The notes beneath the pieces are model-generated. The model saw only the letters and a program-made list of their open reading frames with translations. It was not told the DNA's origin and did not search any database. A program made the position numbers and the translations under genes. From Helicobacteraceae bacterium (GTDB lineage: Bacteria; Campylobacterota; Campylobacteria; Campylobacterales; Sulfurimonadaceae), in the NCBI GenBank assembly GCA_030596305.1, contig JAUVKK010000078.1, forward strand, positions 1-5,479: DNA of 5,479 nt, in the 5' to 3' direction. Shown here piece by piece: positions 1 to 4,926 of this stretch (position 1 is its first letter; every line of letters starts with the position of its first letter).

Positions 1-122
1 GTTTTACCGGCACCATTTGCACCGATAAGACCGTAACGTTTGTGTTGGTCAAGTTTAATGTTGATATCTTCAAAAAGGACGCGATTACCAAAGCGCATTG
101 TCAAGTTCTGTGTTCTAACCAT
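1..122 (-). CDS. ABC-F family ATP-binding protein, YbiT-like (N-terminal fragment, runs off left edge)
   Basis: Only the first 40 codons plus two bases are present, read leftward from the ATG at 122-120. The fragment opens MVRTQNLTMRFGNRVLFEDI and reaches RYGLIGANGAGK at residues 29-40, followed by a partial ACN codon (Thr), which completes a Walker A motif GANGAGKT. The order of a short beta strand, FGNRVLFEDI and then GLIGANGAGKT closely resembles the start of YbiT and related ABC-F proteins. These are soluble twin-ATPase translation factors that act on the ribosome and lack a transmembrane partner. The second ATPase domain, the inter-domain linker and the signature motif lie outside the window, so the ABC-F subfamily rests on this N-terminus alone. 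The Shine-Dalgarno before the ATG is only fair (AAGAGAG, about 5 bases upstream). The gene is divergent from the first diguanylate cyclase gene. An ABC transporter ATPase is the alternative but fits the N-terminus less well. Confidence 0.85.
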   Translation of the reverse strand, partial: MVRTQNLTMRFGNRVLFEDINIKLDQHKRYGLIGANGAGK

Positions 123-170
123 AATTTCTCTCTTGTAGCACCACTAAAGGCTGCCATTAATATTTTCGCG

Positions 171-176
171 ATTATA
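171..176 (-). promoter_or_regulatory. Probable -10 box for the leftward ABC-F gene
   Basis: Read on the minus strand this is TATAAT, a perfect sigma-70 -10 hexamer in the context AGCTATAATCGCG. It would start transcription near 164 and leave a leader of roughly 40 bases before the ATG at 122. No good -35 hexamer lies 16-18 bases upstream (around 193-200), which is usual for Campylobacterota promoters. Inferred from sequence only. Confidence 0.5.
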
Positions 177-205
177 GCTAAAGGGAGGTAATGTTTCGGT
201 TAGTT

Positions 206-242
206 CAGGTTTAGCGGCCTTAAGATCTTTCTAAAAAACCTG
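206..242. repeat. Imperfect inverted repeat in the divergent intergenic region
   Basis: CAGGTTT at 206-212 is the exact reverse complement of AAACCTG at 236-242. TAG (212-214) and CTA (231-233) could extend the pairing across a small A-rich bulge. The centre contains the 8-bp palindrome AAGATCTT at 222-229. There is no following T-run on either side that would make it a classical terminator. It lies upstream of both divergent promoters, so it could be an operator or simply chance. Confidence 0.3.
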
Positions 243-282
243 CGTGACGTATAAATTATAAAAATAAACACCAGAATGGTCA

Positions 283-305
283 TTTTTACATGTTTTTTTC
301 ATAAT
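283..305 (+). repeat. 23-bp T-rich promoter element, copy 1 (copy 2 at 1306-1328)
   Basis: This segment matches 1306-1328 at 21 of 23 positions, differing only at 288 (A versus T) and 293 (T versus A). The last 12 bases, TTTTTTCATAAT, are identical in both. Within each copy the pattern is two tandem T-run-plus-CAT units about 11 bases apart, roughly one helical turn. The shared DNA lies just upstream of each gene's -10 region, which suggests that the promoter was duplicated with the coding sequence. Confidence 0.65.
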
Positions 306-318
306 TTAATACTATAAT
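283..318 (+). promoter_or_regulatory. Promoter of the first diguanylate cyclase gene
   Basis: A perfect -10 hexamer TATAAT occupies 313-318, preceded by a T-rich stretch (283-305) and followed by a predicted start near 325. That leaves a leader of about 14 bases before the ATG at 339. No standard -35 is present at the right spacing: TTTACA at 285-290 is 22 bases from the -10, which is too far. T-rich upstream DNA in place of a -35 is typical of Campylobacterota sigma-70 promoters. The 283-305 segment is repeated before the second cyclase gene at 1306-1328. Confidence 0.6.
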
Positions 319-328
319 GAAGTAGTAG

Positions 329-333
329 AAAGG
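329..333 (+). promoter_or_regulatory. Ribosome binding site of the first diguanylate cyclase gene
   Basis: AAAGG lies five bases before the ATG at 339, at normal Shine-Dalgarno spacing. It supports this start. It also contrasts with the second, paralogous gene, which has no such purine stretch before its ATG. Confidence 0.6.
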
Positions 334-338
334 TGTAA

Positions 339-1256
339 ATGCAACATTTAGAGACAAACAGATCTTCAGCTGAAGACCATTTAGAGTGTCCATTGGATGG
401 GCAGATTCAGACAGTCATAAATGATCATACCATCTACACGACGACAGACCTCAGAGGTATCATTAAAAAAGTCAGTCCCGCTTTTTGTAAACGCAGCGGC
501 TATGGCAGTGAGGAATTAGTGGGCAGATCACACAGTCTGTTGCGCTCACCCGATACACATGACGGCATATATGATGAACTTTGGCAGACGATAGAGGATG
601 ATAAAACCTGGTCCGGAGAGATAAAAAATATTGCTAAAAACGGTCAACCGTATTGGATCAGGTGTATGATAAATCCTCTCTTTTGTGAGAGTGGGAAGAA
701 GGTCGGATATATTGCAGTACGCGACAATATCACTCGGGAGAAAGAGATCGAGGCACATGCCCTTACCGATGAAGTGACACAGATCTACAATCGCAGAAAG
801 ATCAACAAAGATATTGCTGTTGCATTAGAGAGACATCAACGCTACGATGCCCCATGTTCTCTTGTCTTGCTCGATATTGACCGCTTCAAAAGCTTTAATG
901 ACCGCTACGGTCATCTTATCGGTGATGAGATCCTGATACAGATCAGTGCATTTATTAATACTAATACTCGATCTTCTGATATATTCGCACGCTGGGGCGG
1001 TGATGAGTTTGCCTTACTTCTTCCTGATGTCAGCACTCTAAAAGCCGCCAAGATGTGTGAAAAGCTCCGTGAATCGGTTGCAGAGAAAGCTTGTTCGACG
1101 CTTCAGGAGTGTTTTAATATTTCAGAACATATCAGTTGTAGTTTCGGTGTCACCTCAATCCAAAAAGGGGACAATATGGACTCTCTATTGGGCCGAACCG
1201 ACAGAGCACTTTACCTGGCTAAAGAGAATGGACGAAACCGCGTTGAGATAATTTAA
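339..1256 (+). CDS. PAS-GGDEF diguanylate cyclase, copy 1
   Basis: This 305-residue soluble protein should condense two GTP into cyclic di-GMP. No signal peptide or membrane segment is visible. Residues about 30-135 form a PAS domain resembling the flavin-binding PAS of the aerotaxis receptor Aer: TTDLRG (35-40), SGYGSEELVGR (53-63), LLRSPD (67-72), KTWSGEIKN (89-97) and NGQPYWIRC (101-109). A short linker ITREKEIE (131-138) leads to the GGDEF domain (about 141-305). That domain has LTDEVTQIYNRR (142-153), the metal-binding region DIDRFKSFND (179-188), the active site GGDEF (220-224) and the inhibitory I-site RSSD (211-214) five residues before it. All residues expected for activity and product feedback are present. 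Arg69, Asp72 and Trp91 match FAD-contact positions of Aer, but the Aer histidine is Ser70, so cofactor binding is an inference. The neighbour at 1350-2282 is a paralogue. Cysteines 50, 109, 240, 252, 258 and 267 are shared with it. Confidence 0.93.
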   Translation: MQHLETNRSSAEDHLECPLDGQIQTVINDHTIYTTTDLRGIIKKVSPAFCKRSGYGSEELVGRSHSLLRSPDTHDGIYDELWQTIEDDKTWSGEIKNIAKNGQPYWIRCMINPLFCESGKKVGYIAVRDNITREKEIEAHALTDEVTQIYNRRKINKDIAVALERHQRYDAPCSLVLLDIDRFKSFNDRYGHLIGDEILIQISAFINTNTRSSDIFARWGGDEFALLLPDVSTLKAAKMCEKLRESVAEKACSTLQECFNISEHISCSFGVTSIQKGDNMDSLLGRTDRALYLAKENGRNRVEII

Positions 1257-1283
1257 AAGCTGTTTCTTCGCTTAACAGTTATC

Positions 1284-1293
1284 ACAGTACTGT
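1284..1293. repeat. Perfect 10-bp palindrome between the two cyclase genes
   Basis: ACAGTACTGT reads the same on both strands. A further ACAGT occurs at 1275-1279, so the half-site appears three times in 19 bases. It sits about 50 bases upstream of the predicted -10 of the second cyclase, a plausible position for an activator or repressor site. It is short enough to arise by chance, and no known operator is recognised. Confidence 0.3.
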
Positions 1294-1305
1294 CAGTCAA
1301 ATACC

Positions 1306-1328
1306 TTTTTTCATGATTTTTTCATAAT
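1306..1328 (+). repeat. 23-bp T-rich promoter element, copy 2 (copy 1 at 283-305)
   Basis: It matches 283-305 at 21 of 23 positions. Here the internal repetition is clearer: TTTTTTCATGA (1306-1316) is followed directly by TTTTTTCATAA (1317-1327), a tandem 11-bp repeat with one mismatch. Aligning the two upstream regions through this element places TATTAT at 1336-1341 in the position of the TATAAT of copy 1. Confidence 0.65.
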
Positions 1329-1341
1329 AATATATTATTAT
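1306..1341 (+). promoter_or_regulatory. Probable promoter of the second diguanylate cyclase gene, possibly giving a leaderless mRNA
   Basis: The -10 that aligns with the first gene's promoter is TATTAT at 1336-1341 (five of six consensus bases), which would start transcription at about 1348-1350, on the start codon itself. An alternative -10, TATATT at 1331-1336, would give a leader of only about six bases. In either case there is no room for a ribosome binding site. Readthrough from the first cyclase gene is also possible, because no convincing terminator lies in 1257-1349. Confidence 0.45.
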
Positions 1342-1349
1342 ATTTTATT

Positions 1350-2282
1350 ATGAATAGCACTACTTCAAATCTGACAGAGACGTTAGTTCAAACGCAAAAA
1401 GATCACAAAGGGTCTGGATCAGAGTTTAAACTTGACAAGCTCCTTCGTCAACATGTGATCTTCTCCATTACCGACATCAACGGCAGGATAACTGACGTCA
1501 GTGATGCCTTTTGCAGCCACACCGGCTACACCCATCAAGAGCTCATTGGAAACCGCCATAACATCCTTCGCTCAGAAAGCACCAAGTCATCACTCTACAG
1601 CAGTATGTGGTCCACGATCAACGACAACAAGACCTGGTTTGGTGAAGTATTAAACCTGAAAAAAGATACTACTCCGTTTTGGATCAACTGTACTATTACA
1701 CCTCTGTTTGATAAAAACGACTGCAAAACAGGTTATCTGGCTATCTACAGCAATATTACACGCGAAAAAGAGATTGAAGAGGCTTCATATATCGATGAAT
1801 TGACACAGGTCTACAACCGAAAAAAGTTTAATAGCTCTCTTGATACATTTTTTGAGAACAGAGGTAGTGACACAGAAGCAACGGCTCTTGTTATGATCGA
1901 CATCGACCATTTTAAAACTATCAATGATCTTTACGGCCACGTTGTGGGTGATGAGATGTTGATCACACTCAGCAGTTTTATAAGTACACAAACACGAAAA
2001 TCTGACCTTTTTTGCAGATGGGGTGGTGAAGAGTTTGTCCTGTTTCTCTCAGAGATCACCTATAATGAGGTTCTAAACCTCTGCGAGAAATTACGTACAA
2101 ACATCGCTTCAATGCCTTGTGAGACGTTAAAAAAATGTGTTGGTGTTGACAAATATATTACCTGCAGTTTCGGTGTGACCATGGTGCACAAAGATGACAC
2201 AGCGATTAGTTTGACAGCCCGTGCGGACAAGGCGCTTTACTTAGCCAAAGAGAATGGGCGAAACAGGGTCGGATTTCTTTAA
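1350..2282 (+). CDS. PAS-GGDEF (GGEEF) diguanylate cyclase, copy 2
   Basis: This 310-residue soluble PAS-GGDEF protein is paralogous to the gene before it: residue n of copy 1 aligns with n+5 here, without gaps, to the C-terminus. The PAS domain is at about 35-140, with TGYTHQELIGN (58-68), HNILRS (70-75), KTWFGEV (94-100) and TPFWINC (108-114). The GGDEF domain (about 146-310) has DIDHFKTIND (184-193), active site GGEEF (225-229) and I-site RKSD (216-219). It should therefore be an active, feedback-inhibited cyclase making cyclic di-GMP in the cytoplasm. The putative flavin pocket differs from copy 1: Asp72 there is Ser77 here, and Pro71 is Glu76, while Arg74 and Trp96 are kept. The two proteins may therefore sense different signals. 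The ATG at 1350 has no Shine-Dalgarno, only A and T before it. No alternative in-frame ATG lies before the PAS domain, so this start is kept with some caution. Confidence 0.92.
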   Translation: MNSTTSNLTETLVQTQKDHKGSGSEFKLDKLLRQHVIFSITDINGRITDVSDAFCSHTGYTHQELIGNRHNILRSESTKSSLYSSMWSTINDNKTWFGEVLNLKKDTTPFWINCTITPLFDKNDCKTGYLAIYSNITREKEIEEASYIDELTQVYNRKKFNSSLDTFFENRGSDTEATALVMIDIDHFKTINDLYGHVVGDEMLITLSSFISTQTRKSDLFCRWGGEEFVLFLSEITYNEVLNLCEKLRTNIASMPCETLKKCVGVDKYITCSFGVTMVHKDDTAISLTARADKALYLAKENGRNRVGFL

Positions 2283-2298
2283 ACATCTCTAAGCGTAT

Positions 2299-2739
2299 TT
2301 AACCACAGCATTTTTTATACTTTTTACCGCTGCCACATGGGCAGAGCTCATTGCGTTCGATCTTTGATTTAAAGATGACCCCGTCGCGGTAGTACCACTT
2401 GCCATCTTCAAATACAAAGTGGCTGTGTTCATGCAAGACATGAAGTTTCTCATCGAAGTCTCTAAAGTAAGCTTTAAACTCTACCTCGTTTTTAGTGGAG
2501 TCGATAACATAAAGTTGTAGCCATTCTACAGTATCAAACTCACGTTCAAGCAGTTTGATCTCTTTATCACTGACCTTTTGTCGGTAGTTAGTCTCTAAGA
2601 TATATTTGGCATTTTTGAGCGCAAACGCCGTATACCTTGAACGCATCAAAAGTTCTACATTTGGAACCTTCTTGCCCTCCTCTATGTAAACTTTACAACA
2701 TTTTTCGTACGTTTTTTCAGAACCACACGGACAGAGCAT
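2299..2739 (-). CDS. YchJ-family protein (UPF0225) with two SEC-C zinc-binding motifs
   Basis: The protein has 146 residues from the chosen start. It opens with a SEC-C motif, CPCGSEKTYEKCC (Cys3, Cys5, Cys14, Cys15), and ends with another, CPCGSGKKYKKCC (Cys133, Cys135, Cys144, Cys145). The same CxC-x8-CC motif occurs at the SecA C-terminus, where it binds zinc. Between them lies the family signature LMRSRYTAF (31-39), then the NTF2-like middle region with WLQLYV and GKWYYRDG. Length and order match E. coli YchJ, whose biochemical role is not established, so none is assigned. A GTG 36 bases further upstream (2775) is in frame but lacks a ribosome binding site. The ATG at 2739 has AAGG seven bases before it and gives an N-terminus like the family's. 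The gene converges on the second cyclase with only 16 bases between stop codons and no obvious terminator. It is divergent from pta. Confidence 0.9.
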   Translation of the reverse strand: MLCPCGSEKTYEKCCKVYIEEGKKVPNVELLMRSRYTAFALKNAKYILETNYRQKVSDKEIKLLEREFDTVEWLQLYVIDSTKNEVEFKAYFRDFDEKLHVLHEHSHFVFEDGKWYYRDGVIFKSKIERNELCPCGSGKKYKKCCG

Positions 2740-2746
2740 TTCACTA

Positions 2747-2750
2747 CCTT
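2747..2750 (-). promoter_or_regulatory. Ribosome binding site deciding the start of the YchJ-family gene
   Basis: On the minus strand AAGG, within a purine-rich AAAAAAGG, precedes the ATG at 2739 by seven bases. The in-frame upstream GTG at 2775 has no comparable sequence. This supports the shorter protein. Confidence 0.6.
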
Positions 2751-2783
2751 TTTTGAAGATACGTAAGGCTATCACAATGAAGA

Positions 2784-2812
2784 TTGAAGTAAGATAAGTG
2801 GTAATTTACATA
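2784..2812 (+). promoter_or_regulatory. Weak candidate promoter of pta-ackA
   Basis: TTGAAG at 2784-2789 (four of six -35 consensus bases) and TACATA at 2807-2812 (three of six) are 17 bases apart. No better -10 is evident in the 93-bp gap between the divergent YchJ-family and pta genes. TAATTT at 2802-2807 is another possibility. The promoter must lie in this gap or inside the YchJ-family gene, but its exact place is uncertain. Confidence 0.22.
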
Positions 2813-2818
2813 CGTAAT

Positions 2819-2824
2819 AGAGGA
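2819..2824 (+). promoter_or_regulatory. Ribosome binding site of pta
   Basis: AGAGGA lies eight bases before the ATG at 2833. This good match at normal spacing supports the assigned pta start. Confidence 0.65.
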
Positions 2825-2832
2825 TTATTTCT

Positions 2833-4926
2833 ATGGCAAAGACCTCCAGTCTCTACCTGGCTTCACTCGAACCTACAACTGGATCGCTATTTATCAGTAT
2901 CGGTCTGATGGATATCTTGAAAAGCCGTTATGAGAAGGTGGCTTTTTTTCGTCCTGTGATCAAACAAAAAACAGGTGACGATGGCGACATCACCTTTATG
3001 CGTGAGCATTTCTCACTGATACAGAGTTATGACGAGAGTTACTGTTTTAACACCGGCGAGGTCGAGAACCTCTTAGCTGATGACAAAGTCGACCAGCTTA
3101 TCACAAAGATCATCACCCACTACAAAGCGCTGGAGGAGAAGTATGACTTTATCCTCATAGAGGGTCTGCCCCGCTCCCTTTTCAGTGCCACACTCGATTT
3201 CGACATCAACCTGCATCTTGCCAAGAACCTCTCCACCCCTTTTATCCCCATCTTAAATGCAAAAGAGAAGACAAGCCGTGCGATCTATGATGAGATAAAA
3301 CTCGAAGAGGAGATCATACAAAATGCCGATGTCAGCCATTTTTCCACCTTTGTCAACCGTGTGCAAGAGTCACAGTTGCCTGCAGTCAAACATCTTGTTC
3401 AAAGTAACCCGACCAGGACGATAAACTTTTTTCTTCCTGATAACCGTGAACTCGATACCCCTTCGCTGCAAGAGATCAAAACAACTCTAAATGCCAAGAT
3501 GCTACTCGGCAGTGAAGACGCTTTAGACAATATTGTCAGACAGAGCAAGATCGCAGCTATGAGCCTTGAACACTACCTGCCGCGTCTCAAAGAGGGTTCA
3601 TTGGTCATCGTGCCGGCAGATCGTATGGATATCATCATTGCCACCTTTGTAGCCTTTTATGCCAAAGAGTCACCCAATGTTGCGGGTATCATTCTCTCCG
3701 GAGATATCACCCCTAATAAAACGATGATGCAGCTTTTAGAGAACTTCCATCTTATTGAACTCCCCATTATGAGTGTTGAGACAGACACTTATACAACCGC
3801 GTCGAAAGTGGAAGCAGTGCGTTCACGTATCACAGCAAAAAGCACCCGAAAGATCGCGTTAGCAAGAGGTATTTTTGAAGCCAATATCAACAAGGAGCAG
3901 ATACTTGATAAGCTTCTAGAGAGCCGCACCAAGATCATGACACCGATGATGTTCACCTATACACTGTTTGAACGCGCCCGTCACAAGCGTAAACGTATTG
4001 TCCTGCCTGAAAGCGGTGATGAGCGTATCTTGCGTGCAGCCGAGATACTGCTGAGACGTGATGTCGTTGAGCTGGTGCTTCTTGGTAATAAAAAAGAGGT
4101 TGAGTATAAAGCTTCCCTGCTCTCTCTTGATCTCTCAAAAGCGAAGATCATCGACCCTGAACATTCAACACTTAAAGATGATTTTGCTCAAACATTTTAT
4201 ACACTTCGAAAAGCAAAGGGGCTCAGCCTTGATGCCGCCAAAGATGCTATGGTTCATCCCAACTACTTTGCGACGATGATGGTGAATCTTGGTATGGCTG
4301 ACGGAATGGTCTCCGGCGCGATCCACACTACCGGTGACACGATCCGTCCGGCCCTTCAGATCATCAAGACTACAGAGAAGAGTGCCATCGTCTCAAGTGT
4401 CTTTTTTATGTGTTTAGAGACACGTGTCTTAGTCTACGGTGACTGCGCCGTCAACCAAGACCCCAATGCCGAAGAACTTGCACAGATCGCCATCTCTTCT
4501 GCACAGACAGCAAAGAGCTTTGGAATAGAACCGCGTATTGCAATGCTCTCATACTCTACCGGCAGTTCAGGACAAGGCAGTACCGTTGAAAAAGTGCGTT
4601 CAGCAACAGAGATCGTCCATAACAGCCATCCCGAACTCTTGATCGAAGGACCGATCCAATACGACGCGGCTATAGACCCTCAAGTAGCTAGAACCAAGTT
4701 GCCTGAGAGCAGCGTTGCCGGCAGAGCGACGATCTTTATCTTTCCAGATCTTAACACCGGGAACAACACCTATAAAGCGGTACAAAGAAGTGCCGGAGCT
4801 ATCGCCATCGGTCCTGTTCTACAGGGGCTTAAAAAACCGGTCAATGACCTGAGTCGCGGTTGCAGTGTCGAAGATATCATTAACACTGTAGCTATCACAG
4901 CCATTCAAGCGCAGGAGAAAGAGTGA
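2833..4926 (+). CDS. pta: Phosphate acetyltransferase, long three-domain form
   Basis: This 697-residue enzyme catalyses acetyl-CoA + phosphate = acetyl phosphate + CoA in the cytoplasm. It is the long form, like E. coli Pta (714 residues). Residues about 5-210 form a BioD-like P-loop-fold domain whose loop (EPTTGS, 13-18) lacks the Walker lysine, as in E. coli Pta. A DRTGG domain follows at about 215-330, with PADRMDIIIAT beginning at residue 261. The catalytic PTA domain starts near residue 370 (TPMMFTYTLFERAR) and carries SGAIHTTGDTIRP, YGDCAVNQDPNAEELA, MLSYSTGSSGQGS, GRATIFIFPDLNTGN and PVNDLSRG. Ser674, Arg675 and Asp681 line up with active-site Ser309, Arg310 and Asp316 of the Methanosarcina enzyme. 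The N-terminal and DRTGG domains are thought to be regulatory in long Pta proteins. The stop codon overlaps the GTG start of ackA, so the two are almost certainly cotranscribed and translationally coupled, making ATP and acetate from acetyl-CoA or running in reverse for acetate uptake. Confidence 0.97.
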   Translation: MAKTSSLYLASLEPTTGSLFISIGLMDILKSRYEKVAFFRPVIKQKTGDDGDITFMREHFSLIQSYDESYCFNTGEVENLLADDKVDQLITKIITHYKALEEKYDFILIEGLPRSLFSATLDFDINLHLAKNLSTPFIPILNAKEKTSRAIYDEIKLEEEIIQNADVSHFSTFVNRVQESQLPAVKHLVQSNPTRTINFFLPDNRELDTPSLQEIKTTLNAKMLLGSEDALDNIVRQSKIAAMSLEHYLPRLKEGSLVIVPADRMDIIIATFVAFYAKESPNVAGIILSGDITPNKTMMQLLENFHLIELPIMSVETDTYTTASKVEAVRSRITAKSTRKIALARGIFEANINKEQILDKLLESRTKIMTPMMFTYTLFERARHKRKRIVLPESGDERILRAAEILLRRDVVELVLLGNKKEVEYKASLLSLDLSKAKIIDPEHSTLKDDFAQTFYTLRKAKGLSLDAAKDAMVHPNYFATMMVNLGMADGMVSGAIHTTGDTIRPALQIIKTTEKSAIVSSVFFMCLETRVLVYGDCAVNQDPNAEELAQIAISSAQTAKSFGIEPRIAMLSYSTGSSGQGSTVEKVRSATEIVHNSHPELLIEGPIQYDAAIDPQVARTKLPESSVAGRATIFIFPDLNTGNNTYKAVQRSAGAIAIGPVLQGLKKPVNDLSRGCSVEDIINTVAITAIQAQEKE
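4913..4917 (+). promoter_or_regulatory. Ribosome binding site of ackA inside the end of pta
   Basis: AGGAG sits five bases before the GTG at 4923 and within the last codons of pta. It is a strong Shine-Dalgarno and fixes the non-ATG start of ackA. Confidence 0.75.

Noticed and set aside
546..758. 70-codon minus-strand open frame opposite the PAS region of the first cyclase
   Set aside because: It lies entirely antisense to a well-supported domain, has no ribosome binding site that I could see and no recognisable motif.
1057..1251. 64-codon plus-strand open frame inside the first cyclase
   Set aside because: It is a shifted reading of the GGDEF domain, whose own frame carries all the conserved residues. 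No frameshift is needed to explain the gene.
1258..1280. Possible terminator hairpin after the first cyclase (AGCTGTT pairing with AACAGTT)
   Set aside because: The stem is weak, includes a G-U pair, has a nine-base loop and is not followed by a T-run. The T-runs from 1306 belong to the next promoter.
1785..1991. 68-codon minus-strand open frame opposite the second cyclase
   Set aside because: Antisense shadow of the GGDEF domain with no domain or start signal.
2740..2775. Longer YchJ-family protein starting at GTG 2775
   Set aside because: It adds 12 residues absent from the family, has no ribosome binding site, and the ATG at 2739 is well placed behind AAGG.
2833..2900. Missing Walker lysine in the N-terminal domain of Pta as a possible defect
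   Set aside because: E. coli Pta also lacks it in this BioD-like domain, so it is a normal feature of long Pta proteins.
3953..4785. Short open frames within pta on both strands (3953-4138 and 4600-4785 minus, 4058-4279 plus)
   Set aside because: All fall inside the conserved phosphotransacetylase domain, whose frame is unbroken from 2833 to 4926. Their translations show no family resemblance.
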